From DASRYH01 sp035687245 (GTDB taxonomy: Bacteria; Actinomycetota; Coriobacteriia; Anaerosomatales; PHET01): a stretch of DNA of 64,000 bases. The stretch spans positions 62,001-126,000 of the forward strand of contig DASRYH010000042.1 in NCBI GenBank assembly GCA_035687245.1. Direction: 5' to 3'. Of this stretch, positions 8,971 through 16,718 are shown piece after piece (the first letter of the stretch is position 1; every line of letters starts with the position of its first letter). Position numbers and translations under genes: made by a program. A model generated the notes under the pieces. The model worked only from the letters and a program-made list of their open reading frames with translations, had not been told where the DNA came from and ran no database searches.

Positions 8971-9810
8971 ATGCGGTACGCGGGCACAAGCGGGCAGAAG
9001 CCGAGCAGTCGGACACCCGCGCACCTCGCATTCGCGGCTCTCGCCCTCGCGCTGTGGCTCGCATGTGCGCCGCCGCCCGTCGTCTACGCGGACGACGCCC
9101 CGCCGCCGGCAGATCCTTCGACACCCACCTCGACGACGCCGACACCCACCGTCGAGCCCACGGCCACGCCCTCGCCCCAGACAGTCGTCGTCGGGCGCTC
9201 CGTGCGCGGTCGAGCCATCACCCTGGTGCGCTTCGGCCAAGGTGAGCGCCGCATCCTCGTCATCGGCGGCCTTCACGGCAACGAGGCAGGTGCACCGGTC
9301 GCCCGTGCGTTCGCTGCCTACCTGAGTGCGAACCCTTCGGCGATTCCTACCGGTACCGAGATCGACGTGCTGGCCGTCGCCAATCCGGACGGCTATGCGA
9401 AGCGGACGCGCGGCAACGCGAACCGCATCGACCTCAACCGCAACTTCGCGAGCCGCGACTGGCGCCGCCTGCACTTCGGCAAGCTGACATCGGGCAAGCA
9501 CGCGGGCTCGCAGCCGGAGACGAAGGCCGTCTCACGCCTGCTCGAGCGCGGCTACCTGCGTGTGGTAAGTCTGCACTCGAAGGGCGGCTTCACCGATGGT
9601 GGCGGTCGCGGAGGCGTGACCCTTGCGCGCAAGGTCGCCAAGGCGGCCGGCATCAAACGCGTGAAAATGTCGCGCTTTGGTCGTTACCCGGGCTCGCTAG
9701 GCAGCTACTGCCCCGAGCGCTATCCCGCAGCCGCCTACGTGGTGTGGGAGCTCTCTAGCCGAAAGCTCACGGCCCGCGTCCGCGCCGGGCTACTCGCCGC
9801 GATCCGCTGA
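8971..9810 (+). CDS. Secreted M14-family zinc carboxypeptidase (MpaA-like)
   Basis: A 279-residue exported peptidase. A signal peptide (LAFAALALALWLACAPPPVVYA) is followed by a Pro/Thr-rich linker (about residues 45-75). The catalytic domain has the zinc motif H102-G-N-E105, the substrate-binding segment IDLNRNF, a third ligand His202 in LHSKGG and the general base Glu260 in VVWELSS. This set fits the M14 murein peptide amidase/carboxypeptidase group, which cuts gamma-D-Glu-diaminopimelate or C-terminal bonds in wall peptides. GGGAGGG ends five bases before ATG 8971; an in-frame ATG at 8941 has no ribosome site. It is transcribed away from the dacF operon, and both are likely wall-turnover enzymes. 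Confidence 0.85.
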   Translation: MRYAGTSGQKPSSRTPAHLAFAALALALWLACAPPPVVYADDAPPPADPSTPTSTTPTPTVEPTATPSPQTVVVGRSVRGRAITLVRFGQGERRILVIGGLHGNEAGAPVARAFAAYLSANPSAIPTGTEIDVLAVANPDGYAKRTRGNANRIDLNRNFASRDWRRLHFGKLTSGKHAGSQPETKAVSRLLERGYLRVVSLHSKGGFTDGGGRGGVTLARKVAKAAGIKRVKMSRFGRYPGSLGSYCPERYPAAAYVVWELSSRKLTARVRAGLLAAIR

Positions 9811-9867
9811 CGCCTGACCATCAGCGGTAGACTCCCAGGTAGCCGGTCCTTTGCCGAAGGGATGCCG

Positions 9868-10560
9868 ATGCCCCAGCCGCCACGCGCGTCAAAGAACGCT
9901 GCCAGCCCTGCTTCGGCACGGCGTACGGCGCTCGTCATCGCGCTGACGGCCGTTCTCGTGCTCGGCGGGGTTGCGGGGGTGACGTTGTGGGCGCTCAATC
10001 GCTCCAAGGAGGTGGCTGTGACTCCGACTGACTCGCCGTTCACTCGCTACAAGCCCGCTTGGTCTTCGGCGCTGGCCAAGGCTGGCGTCGAAGGGGAGTT
10101 CCCCGACGCACCGGTCGATGTCACCAAGGTGCACGTGACTGGTCGCCAGCCCTTCGAGGCCGAGTTCACCGCCGAAGAGGCCACGGCGCTGATGAGCGTC
10201 TACCGCTTCGCCGGCGAGAGCTCGCAGATCGACTTCAGCGACGCGCAGGTCGCCTTTCCCGCCGAAGGCACCGTGCGGCTCGACGTCGTGATGGTCGTAG
10301 ACAACACGCCCTATCACGCACGAGCGGTCATGCCCCTGACCTACGACGTGAAGGGCGTTCACAGCGATGGGCTGACCTCGCTGTCTGTTGAGGGTTTCGG
10401 CGTTGGCGGCGAGAAGAAGCGCCAAGCGTCCGACGCCGTGATCGCGTACTTGAACGAGTACCTGCGGGCCATTCCGGGGGTCACAGTCGAAGAGGCCCGC
10501 ATCGCCGAAGGGGTCGTCGCTGTGAAGGGCACGGCCCCCGTTCGCATCGAGAATCCCTAG
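9868..10560 (+). CDS. Membrane-anchored protein of unknown function
   Basis: A 230-residue protein with one N-terminal membrane segment (about residues 20-44, TALVIALTAVLVLGGVAGVTLW) and a large extracytoplasmic domain. The outside part alternates strands and helices and contains HARAVMPLTYD and a final VEEARIAEGVVAVKGTAP strand pair. This resembles lipid-binding LmeA/DUF2993-like folds, but I cannot assign it with confidence. The AAGGG at 9857-9861, which is also part of a TGCCGAAGG motif copy, is spaced well for ATG 9868 and badly for ATG 9862. It follows the M14 peptidase by 57 bases in the same direction. Role unknown. Confidence 0.65.
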   Translation: MPQPPRASKNAASPASARRTALVIALTAVLVLGGVAGVTLWALNRSKEVAVTPTDSPFTRYKPAWSSALAKAGVEGEFPDAPVDVTKVHVTGRQPFEAEFTAEEATALMSVYRFAGESSQIDFSDAQVAFPAEGTVRLDVVMVVDNTPYHARAVMPLTYDVKGVHSDGLTSLSVEGFGVGGEKKRQASDAVIAYLNEYLRAIPGVTVEEARIAEGVVAVKGTAPVRIENP

Positions 10561-10590
10561 CTCCGAATCAGCCTAAGAGTATCGAGCGAC

Positions 10591-10607
10591 GGCGTCGTAG
10601 CGACGCC
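10591..10607 (+). terminator. Short hairpin after the 9.9 kb gene
   Basis: GGCGTCG, a three-base TAG loop and CGACGCC form a perfect 7-bp stem 30 bases after the stop codon of the preceding gene. No T-run follows, so it may be a weak or Rho-assisted terminator. The remaining sequence to 10800 holds further small hairpins but no open reading frame that I can support. Confidence 0.35.
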
Positions 10608-10800
10608 TTCGACTCCTGCTGTTGCGGACTGCTCCAATTCCTGACCCCGCTGCGCCAAATGCCCGTCGCCAAACGGGGAAAGGCTCCGTGCAGACCGTCG
10701 TGCTGTCGACCGATGAGTTAGGTAGACGCCCCTTCAAGGAACTCCTCACAAAGCAAGGGCGTTAGGGCTCGGGGGGCCCGACTAGGCGAAGGTCGCCACC

Positions 10801-11187
10801 ATGACGCAAAGGGTCACTCGCAAGGACGCGGCGCGACGAGGCATGAACGTTGCCTCGTCGCATCGCGTTTCTCAGGCGCAGGTCCTCCGGTTGTGGATTC
10901 GCCTGTGGTTCCCGCTGGTGCTGGTCTTCTTCGCCCAGCCCTCGCTCACGCCAGCCTACGCAGCTCCCGCACCGACCTCGGTGGCGAGCGTCTCCGTCTC
11001 GGCCAACGTGCAGAAGAGCCTCACCCTCACCGTCGACGGCGAGGGTCTCGCCATCGCATCCAACGTGCCGTGGTCTGTCGACTTCTGGCAGTTCGACCGG
11101 GGCGTCATCACCGTCAGCGGTGCGCCGACGGCCCACGGGCATGTCGCGGTAGGCGACTCGCCGGTCGTCACGGTCGTGCCACAGTAG
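10801..11187 (+). CDS. Small exported protein of unknown function
   Basis: A 128-residue protein with a long basic N-terminus, a hydrophobic segment (about residues 35-50, WFPLVLVFFAQPSL) and a likely signal peptidase site after AYAAP. The roughly 75-residue mature part is rich in Val, Ser and Thr and probably all-beta (SVSVSANVQKSLTLTVDGEG). Such short beta domains occur in surface or pilus-like proteins, but no family is recognised. ATG 10801 is supported by AAGG eight bases upstream; ATG 10843 is an alternative that lies inside a perfect 11-bp hairpin. The 240-base spacer upstream has several stems and may be a regulated leader. It ends 13 bases from the convergent peptidase gene. Confidence 0.6.
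   Translation: MTQRVTRKDAARRGMNVASSHRVSQAQVLRLWIRLWFPLVLVFFAQPSLTPAYAAPAPTSVASVSVSANVQKSLTLTVDGEGLAIASNVPWSVDFWQFDRGVITVSGAPTAHGHVAVGDSPVVTVVPQ
10833..10861 (+). promoter_or_regulatory. Perfect 11-bp hairpin inside the start region of the small exported gene
   Basis: GCGACGAGGCA, a 7-base loop and TGCCTCGTCGC pair completely. The loop begins with the TG of an in-frame ATG (10843). A stem this perfect is unlikely by chance and could modulate early translation, or it may be an artefact of coding constraints. No T-run follows. Confidence 0.4.
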
Positions 11188-11200
11188 CCGCGAAGGCCCG

Positions 11201-12433
11201 CTAGTCCAGCGCGTCGACCTGCCGAATGATCTTCTCGATGGCGAACGCCACCTGCGCTATCAGCTCATAGTCGAGGTTGTCTGCAACGTCGTGAGTGGTG
11301 TGCGCGATCGACTCCCAGAGATCGCCGAAGTCCCTTGACGTGATGGCAAGCGAGGGCACCCCTCGCATCGCAAAGATCGCGTGGTCGCTCGCGAACCACT
11401 CCGGCCCTCGGTCAATGTCGGGGAAGTCCGCGAGCACCGCGTCTATGACCGCGTCGATCTGCGCGCTCACGCCATAGCTGGAGAGCGCCGCGGGCGAGCC
11501 GCGAAAGCCCGATCCGTCGACGTTGATCATCAGTGCCACGTCGCCGAATCCGTCTGGGTTGGCGTCGAGGTAGGCGACCTCTCCCGGTGAGGTTGCGTGG
11601 TCTTCGCCGTTGAATGGCACGATCTCGACACTCGCACTCGGCGGGTCTGCCGCCAGCAGGCGCGCGACCGAGATCGCGGTGACCGCGCCGGCAGCGTTGT
11701 CGAGCGCCCCGGGCGAGCCCCACGTGCTGTCGAGGTGCCCCGCCACGATGATGCGCCGCCCGGACGTGCCGCGCCCGATGCGGGCCACCGGCTGCACGCC
11801 GGAAGACGGCCTCACCGATGAGTCGATCTCGACACGCACGACGTCGCCCGCGTGCGAGAGCAGAGCGTCCCCTTCGGCAAGTGCGCAGTACGCGGTTGGG
11901 ATGGGAAACGCCGGGTCCTCGATGAGAGGGAACGGCTCGCGAGCGGCCGTCATCGCCGGGTTCTTGCCGGTGGCGGCGATAATCGCGGCGGGCGCTAGAG
12001 ACTCGAGAGTGACGTAGATCGCCGCGTGCGCGGGGTTCGAGTACCACGGGTACGCACGAGGCGTGAGCTGCTCTCGCGCGATGTCGCCGTGCAGCAGGAT
12101 CACGGCGTCGCGGGCCTCCTCGCGCAGCAAGCCGAGGTCTTCGACCGTCGCCGCCGTGACCAGGTTCGTCGTGTGCGCCACCGCTGCCGAATACGGTCCG
12201 GGATGAAGCGGGTAGGTCAGTCCCGCCACGTCGAGCGTGGCCGAGCCGGCGATCCACTCAGGGACTTCGAACGGCAGCACGGTGACGACGGCGCCTGTGG
12301 CGCGCAACACCCCGATAGCGTAGTCAGTCGCGGCCCGGTTCTGCGCGGTGCCAGGCTGCCTGTCCGGGCCCGCACACAGCGCGGCGATGTCGGACGCGAT
12401 CGATTCGATGAGCGACGTGACGTCGGGCGCCAT
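11201..12433 (-). CDS. M28-family zinc aminopeptidase
   Basis: A 410-residue metallopeptidase without an obvious signal peptide. A PA-like insert (about residues 110-200) precedes the catalytic core. The two-zinc motif reads AGHLDSTWGSPGALDNAAG with His233 and Asp235, followed by the acidic pair region FNGEDHATSPG, an aspartate in MINVDGSGF and the last histidine in HTTHDVADN. This order is that of M28 peptidases of the bacterial leucyl or aminopeptidase S type. GGGGGAG sits eight bases before the start. The gene follows a zinc alcohol dehydrogenase in the same direction with a 13-base gap, so they probably share a transcript. Substrate unknown. Confidence 0.85.
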   Translation of the reverse strand: MAPDVTSLIESIASDIAALCAGPDRQPGTAQNRAATDYAIGVLRATGAVVTVLPFEVPEWIAGSATLDVAGLTYPLHPGPYSAAVAHTTNLVTAATVEDLGLLREEARDAVILLHGDIAREQLTPRAYPWYSNPAHAAIYVTLESLAPAAIIAATGKNPAMTAAREPFPLIEDPAFPIPTAYCALAEGDALLSHAGDVVRVEIDSSVRPSSGVQPVARIGRGTSGRRIIVAGHLDSTWGSPGALDNAAGAVTAISVARLLAADPPSASVEIVPFNGEDHATSPGEVAYLDANPDGFGDVALMINVDGSGFRGSPAALSSYGVSAQIDAVIDAVLADFPDIDRGPEWFASDHAIFAMRGVPSLAITSRDFGDLWESIAHTTHDVADNLDYELIAQVAFAIEKIIRQVDALD

Positions 12434-12446
12434 GCGTAGACTCCCC

Positions 12447-13394
12447 CTAAGGCTGGATCAGTACCTTCATCGCCCCACGGCGCGCCGCGTGTTCCATCGC
12501 GGCGACGGCTTCTGTGAGCGGGTAGCGTGCTTCGATGAGCCCGGTCGGATCCACCGCACCTTGCGCGAGCAGCTCGAGCGCCGGGCCGAAGGGGCCGCAG
12601 CGCGAGCCGACGACGGTGATCTCGTTGACCACAACCGGCGCTAGGTCGACCGTCACCGCATCGGCGTAGGTCGACTTCAGCACGAGGATGCCGCGCGGGC
12701 GCACGGCCGCGATCGCTTGGTCGAGCCCGGAGGCGGAGCCGGTGGCTTCGATGACGATGTCATAGCTGTCGGGCGCCACAGCCTCGGGCTCGATGACGTC
12801 GATCGCGCGCGAATGCAGCAGCTCGCGCTGCCAGTCGTGGCGCGCAAGAACCTCGAGGCTCGCGCCCGTGGTCGCAACCACCTGGGCCACGAGCTGCCCC
12901 AGCCGCCCAGCACCAACGAGCAGCACCCGGTCACGCGACCCGATCGAGACCTGCTGCAGAATCTCCACCGCAGCTGCGATTGGCTCTAAGAACACGGCCG
13001 CATCGTCGGGCACTTCGGCAGGCACCTCAAAGAGGTTGGCCAGCGGGATTGATGCGAACTCAGCGTGGACTCCATTGCGGGCGACGATGCCCAGCACGGT
13101 TCGTTGCTCGCAGTGGGTCGGTCGGCCTGCCAGGCACGTCGGGCACTCGCCGCACGACGCGTTGATCTCGCCCACCACGCGCTTGCCGATCCACGCCGGG
13201 TCGGGCGATTCAACCACGTGGCCGACGAACTCGTGGCCCAGCACGCCGGTGTAGGGGTAGTAGCCGCGAACAAGCTCGAGGTCGGTGCCGCACACGCCCG
13301 ACAGGTCGATCCGCACGAGCGCCTCACCTTCGAGGCGTACCGGGTCGACGTCGCGAACTGAGAGCTGGCGGTCTTCGAGCCACAGAGCCTTCAT
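12447..13394 (-). CDS. Zinc-dependent medium-chain alcohol dehydrogenase
   Basis: A 315-residue MDR-family oxidoreductase. It shows the catalytic zinc region GVCGTDLE and GHEFVGHV, the structural zinc cluster CGECPTCLAGRPTHC, and a Rossmann NAD(P) loop (VLLVGAGRLGQL, about residues 167-178). The overall form resembles threonine dehydrogenase and sorbitol dehydrogenase-like enzymes, but it is some 25 residues shorter than usual. The substrate cannot be read from the sequence. It lies between nrdG and the M28 peptidase, all on the minus strand; the nrdG stop is five bases upstream of its start, so co-transcription with nrdG is possible. Confidence 0.83.
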   Translation of the reverse strand: MKALWLEDRQLSVRDVDPVRLEGEALVRIDLSGVCGTDLELVRGYYPYTGVLGHEFVGHVVESPDPAWIGKRVVGEINASCGECPTCLAGRPTHCEQRTVLGIVARNGVHAEFASIPLANLFEVPAEVPDDAAVFLEPIAAAVEILQQVSIGSRDRVLLVGAGRLGQLVAQVVATTGASLEVLARHDWQRELLHSRAIDVIEPEAVAPDSYDIVIEATGSASGLDQAIAAVRPRGILVLKSTYADAVTVDLAPVVVNEITVVGSRCGPFGPALELLAQGAVDPTGLIEARYPLTEAVAAMEHAARRGAMKVLIQP

Positions 13395-13398
13395 GGCC

Positions 13399-14046
13399 CT
13401 AGCGTACCGCTATTCCGGGCACCAGTTCGCGCAGCTCTTCGGCGAGATCTTCAAAGTCGATGGTGCTGTGCGGGAGCTCAAGGGGGCTGCCGTCGGTGCG
13501 AAACGGCTGCAAGATCCACACGGTCACGCCCTCGGCCGCAAGCTCAGCGCCCATCTGCCGAAGGTCGTCTGCCGAAAGGAGGTCGGCGTGCACCGTGGTG
13601 CGCGCTTCGAAGGGGACGCCGCTTGCCACAAGCGCCCGCAGCGACTCCAGTGCGCGCTCTCCGCTGCCTGCCACGCCGGTCACGCGCTCGTAGTCGCCGA
13701 AGGGCGCCTTCACGTCAAAGCCGACCCAAGAAAGCATCGGCAGCAGCTCGGCGAAGCGCTCGGGCATCACGCCGCCGGTGTGCAGGGCCACGCGAAGTCC
13801 CAGCGAACGCGCCTCGGCAATGGCCTCGGCAACCGCCGCCTGTGCGAGCGGCTCGCCTCCAGAGAAGACGACGCCGTCGAGCAGTCCCACGCGCGAGGCG
13901 AGGAAGTCGGCAACCTCTGCCCACGTCAGCGCGCTGTCACCTTCGGCAGGAAGGAGGTGCTGGTTGTGGCAGTAGGCGCAGCGCCACGGGCAGCCCTGCA
14001 AGAACAAGACAGCGGCGAGCTCATCCGGCCAGTCGACTGACGACAT
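13399..14046 (-). CDS. nrdG: Anaerobic ribonucleotide reductase activating radical-SAM protein
   Basis: A 215-residue radical SAM activase that abstracts hydrogen from the glycyl-radical site of NrdD. The cluster motif is C19-P-W-R-C23-A-Y-C26 followed by HN, and GGEP (VFSGGEPL) marks the SAM-binding loop. Family proteins usually begin at an L/MRIGGLVRFS segment. Here that segment (LRIGGLVR) is encoded just upstream of ATG 14046 but has no ATG, GTG or TTG before it outside the neighbouring gene. So the true start is uncertain: a shorter protein from ATG 14046 or an unusual start. A strong hairpin lies between it and the small radical-domain gene, which may tune its level. Confidence 0.85.
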   Translation of the reverse strand: MSSVDWPDELAAVLFLQGCPWRCAYCHNQHLLPAEGDSALTWAEVADFLASRVGLLDGVVFSGGEPLAQAAVAEAIAEARSLGLRVALHTGGVMPERFAELLPMLSWVGFDVKAPFGDYERVTGVAGSGERALESLRALVASGVPFEARTTVHADLLSADDLRQMGAELAAEGVTVWILQPFRTDGSPLELPHSTIDFEDLAEELRELVPGIAVR

Positions 14047-14077
14047 TCGGACGAGCCCGCCGATGCGAAGTGCAGAA

Positions 14078-14102
14078 GCGCGGCCCCCACTGGGAGCCGC
14101 GC
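14078..14102 (-). terminator. Hairpin between the glycyl-radical gene and nrdG
   Basis: Read on the minus strand, GCGCGGC, UCCC, a 3-base loop, GGGG and GCCGCGC form an 11-pair stem including one U-G pair, followed by UUCU. It begins 18 bases after the stop of the 61-residue gene. It can act as a partial terminator or a stabiliser of the nrdD-side transcript. Confidence 0.5.
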
Positions 14103-14119
14103 CGGTGTTTCCAGACGAA

Positions 14120-14305
14120 CTAGGCAAGGTTGGACGCGGCCTCCGTGAAGCAGACGCGCTCGGCGTACTCGCCCTGCTTGCCCTTGTTGAACGAGTTGAC
14201 GGGGCGGTGGTAGCCCATGACTCGGGTCCAGACCTCACACTGCGTGCGCTCCTCGTCGGTCAGCTCGACGGCGGGTGCTTCGGTGATGACGGTGATCTCG
14301 CTCAT
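14120..14305 (-). CDS. Stand-alone glycyl-radical domain of class III ribonucleotide reductase
   Basis: A 61-residue protein whose second half matches the C-terminal radical domain of NrdD: CEVWTRVMGYHRPV, then FNKGKQGEYAERVCF, with Gly31 as the expected radical site. In full-length NrdD this segment is the C-terminus of the same chain, right after the zinc-finger cysteines. Here the nrdD frame stops at 14324-14326 and this gene has its own AAGGAG ribosome site and ATG 14305 nineteen bases later. It is therefore an independent polypeptide rather than a sequencing frameshift product; the added N-terminal residues (MSEITVITEAPAVELTDEER) are a sensible leader. It must dock into the NrdD barrel to reach Cys421. 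The arrangement recalls GrcA, the spare radical domain of pyruvate formate-lyase. Confidence 0.85.
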   Translation of the reverse strand: MSEITVITEAPAVELTDEERTQCEVWTRVMGYHRPVNSFNKGKQGEYAERVCFTEAASNLA

Positions 14306-14323
14306 CGGAATTCTCCTTCTCGA

Positions 14324-16345
14324 CTAGTCGCAGCAGGCGGCTGCGCGCTTCTTGGCGACGAGCTCCTCGTCGCACTTCGGGCAGAACTGGTGCTCACCGG
14401 CGAGGTATCCGTGCGTGGGGCACACGGAGAACGTCGGAGTGATGGTGACGTAGGGGAGGCGGAAGCCCTCCAGCGAGCGGCGTACGAGCTTCTTGCAGGC
14501 CTCTGCCGAAGAAACGCGCTCACCCAGGTAGAGGTGAAGCACCGTGCCGCCGGTGTACTTGCGCTGCAGCTCTTCCTGCATGGCAAGCGCCTCGAACGGG
14601 TCGTCGGTGTAGCCCACGGGCAGCTGGCTCGAGTTGGTGTAGTACGGGTTGTCATCGGTGCCGGCCTGGACGATCTCGGGATAGCGCTTCTTGTCCTCGC
14701 GGGCGAAGCGGTAGGTGGTGCCTTCGGCGGGAGTGGCCTCGAGGTTGTAGAGGTGGCCGGTCTCCTCCTGGAAGCGGGTGATCTCGTCGCGCACGTGGTC
14801 TAGGAAGCGCAGGCCGAACTCGCGGCCCCACGGCGTCGTGATGTCTTCGGCGTCGTTGGTGAAGTTGCGGATCATCTCGTTGATGCCGTTCACGCCGATC
14901 GTCGAGAAGTGATTGCGCAGGGTGCCCAGGTAGCGCTTGGTGTAGGGGAACAGCCCGTTGTCGATGTGGCGCTGGATGACCTTGCGCTTGAGCTCGAGCG
15001 AGGTGCGTCCGTACTCCAGCAGCGTGTCGAGCGCGCCGAACAGAGCGGCCTCGTCGCCGTTGTAGAGGAAGCCGAGGCGCGCGCAGTTGATGGTGACGAC
15101 ACCCAGCGAACCGGTCTGCTCCGCGCTGCCGAAGAGGCCGTTGCCGCGCTTGAGAAGCTCGGTGAGGTCGAGCTGCAGGCGGCAGCACATCGAGCGCACC
15201 ATGTTCGGCGTGAGCTCGGAGTTCACGAAGTTCTGGAAGTAGGGCAGTCCGTACTTGGCGGTCATCTCGAAGAGCAGGTTCGCGTTCTCAGACTCCCACG
15301 GGAACTCGGGCGTGATGTTGTAGGTCGGGATCGGGAAGGTGAAGACGCGGCCCTTGGCGTCGCCCTCGGTCATGACCTCGATGTAGGCGCGGTTGATCAT
15401 GTCCATCTCGCGCTGCAGCTCGCTGTAGGTGAAGTCGCACTCCACGCCACCGATTACAGGGCGCTGGTCCTTGAGGTCGTCCGGGCACGTCCAGTCGAAG
15501 GTGAGGTTCGTGAACGGCGTCTGCGTGCCCCAACGCGAAGGCACGTTGAGGTTGTAGACGAGCTCCTGGATCGACTGGCGGACCTGGTCGTAGGAGAGGT
15601 CGTCGAGGCGGATGAAGGGCGCCATGTAGGTGTCGAAGCTCGAGAACGCCTGCGCGCCGGCCCACTCGTTCTGAAGCGTGCCCAGGAAGTTCACGATCTG
15701 GCCCACGGCGCTCGAGAGGTGCTTCGGCGGGGCAGACTCGACCTTGCCCGGGACGCCGTTGAGGCCCTCGGTGATGAGCGTGCGAAGCGACCAGCCCGCG
15801 CAGTAGCCGGCGAGCATGTCGAGATCGTGGATGTGGATCGAACCGTCGCGGTGCGCCATGCCGACCTCGGCCGGGTAGACGTGGGACAGCCAGTAGTTGG
15901 CGATGACCTTGCCCGACACGTTCAGGATGAGGCCGCCCAGCGAGTAGCCCTGGTTGGCATTCGCGTTCACGCGCCAGTCAGCGCGGTCGAGGTACTCGTT
16001 GATCGAGCTCTCGACCTCGACGACAGTCTTCTTGTCCTCGCGCAGGCGGGCGCGCTGCTCGCGGTAGACGATGTAGGCGCGAGCCGTCGCGAGGTGGTTC
16101 GCGGAGATGAGCACCTGCTCCACGACGTCCTGAATCTGCTCGATGTCGGGCTCTGCGTCGCCGAAGCGGTGCTTGAGCACCTTGAGCGCCTGCGCGGTGA
16201 GCAGAAACGCCTCGGTGGCGTCGAACTCGCCGGAGGCCACGCCGGCACGCTCGATGGCCCGCTTGATCTTGTCAGCGTCAAACGGGACGGCTTCGCCCTC
16301 GCGCTTGATTACATGTGTTGGTGCGACGCGCTTGTCTGTTTCCAC
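14324..16345 (-). CDS. nrdD: Anaerobic ribonucleoside-triphosphate reductase, large part lacking the radical domain
   Basis: A 673-residue class III reductase catalytic chain. An N-terminal ATP cone (VIKREGEAVPFDADKIKRAI, about residues 10-100) gives allosteric control. The ten-stranded barrel carries the thiyl-radical cysteine Cys421 in TINCARLG and conserved NGLFPYTKRYLGTL and GVNGINEMIRNF segments. The chain ends with a zinc site (CPTHG and CPKCDEE) and then stops, without the RVxGY glycyl-radical motif, which is on the next gene. GTG 16345 is chosen because GAAGGA lies seven bases upstream; a TTG at 16351 is too close. It makes dNTPs from NTPs without oxygen. Two NrdR boxes lie about 140-190 bases upstream. 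Confidence 0.9.
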   Translation of the reverse strand: METDKRVAPTHVIKREGEAVPFDADKIKRAIERAGVASGEFDATEAFLLTAQALKVLKHRFGDAEPDIEQIQDVVEQVLISANHLATARAYIVYREQRARLREDKKTVVEVESSINEYLDRADWRVNANANQGYSLGGLILNVSGKVIANYWLSHVYPAEVGMAHRDGSIHIHDLDMLAGYCAGWSLRTLITEGLNGVPGKVESAPPKHLSSAVGQIVNFLGTLQNEWAGAQAFSSFDTYMAPFIRLDDLSYDQVRQSIQELVYNLNVPSRWGTQTPFTNLTFDWTCPDDLKDQRPVIGGVECDFTYSELQREMDMINRAYIEVMTEGDAKGRVFTFPIPTYNITPEFPWESENANLLFEMTAKYGLPYFQNFVNSELTPNMVRSMCCRLQLDLTELLKRGNGLFGSAEQTGSLGVVTINCARLGFLYNGDEAALFGALDTLLEYGRTSLELKRKVIQRHIDNGLFPYTKRYLGTLRNHFSTIGVNGINEMIRNFTNDAEDITTPWGREFGLRFLDHVRDEITRFQEETGHLYNLEATPAEGTTYRFAREDKKRYPEIVQAGTDDNPYYTNSSQLPVGYTDDPFEALAMQEELQRKYTGGTVLHLYLGERVSSAEACKKLVRRSLEGFRLPYVTITPTFSVCPTHGYLAGEHQFCPKCDEELVAKKRAAACCD

Positions 16346-16486
16346 CCTCAAGTCCTTCGTCTCATAGGCGCGAGAGGATGAGAACAGGAGCGGCCGAAGC
16401 CTCGGCTCACCCGCCCCTCACGACACACCCCGTACGCGCATTGCTGCGTATTTGCTGCGGAAACAGGCCCCAGGCCGTCCCTCGTG

Positions 16487-16532
16487 GCCCCATATCTTGT
16501 GGTCTGGGGAACCGCAACACAACATATAGTGG
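16487..16532 (-). promoter_or_regulatory. Tandem NrdR boxes of the nrdD operon
   Basis: ACACAACATATAGTGG (16517-16532) closely matches the NrdR consensus acaCwAtATaTwGtgt. A weaker copy, GCCCCATATCTTGTGG (16487-16502), matches 11 of 16 positions. Their centres are 30 bases apart, close to three helical turns, which is the usual phasing of paired NrdR sites. NrdR is the ATP/dATP-sensing repressor of ribonucleotide reductase operons, so nrdD and the genes after it are probably under dNTP feedback. Confidence 0.75.
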
Positions 16533-16644
16533 TTGAGTGCCGAAGGCACGTCAAGCCGAAATCCCCCGCAAACACGCGAAGGGCGCACCCCTCGCGACCT
16601 TCGGCAGATAGCGGCGACAGGCGGCAGAAAGCCGCAGACAGACG

Positions 16645-16677
16645 GAGGCGAGGAGCCCGGATAGGACCTCTCGCCTC
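16645..16677 (-). terminator. Hairpin after the ABC exporter operon
   Basis: GAGGCGAG and CTCGCCTC pair across a 17-base loop that can itself pair partly (GG/CC). It lies about 40 bases past the stop codon of the second ABC gene. There is no T-run. Confidence 0.45.
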
Positions 16678-16718
16678 GTTCAAGCTATGTCGCGACGCCT
16701 TGCGGCAGCTCCCTCGGC

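Larger units (their letters stand above)
16346..16718 (-). other. 373-base spacer upstream of nrdD
   Basis: No gene is supported here. It holds two NrdR boxes (16487-16532), a terminator-like hairpin for the ABC operon (16645-16677), a small GCGGC/GCCGC stem (16621-16635) and two copies of the dispersed TGCCGAA word (near 16538 and 16600). Confidence 0.7.

Noticed and set aside
10757..10860. Possible c-di-GMP-I riboswitch (GACGCAAAGGG near 10803)
   Set aside because: The second half of the consensus (CTAA and the GGTAGC...GTTACC receptor side) is missing and the word lies in coding sequence.
16346..16718. Small frames in the nrdD upstream spacer
   Set aside because: No ribosome sites or sensible residue composition; the region is explained by NrdR boxes and hairpins.
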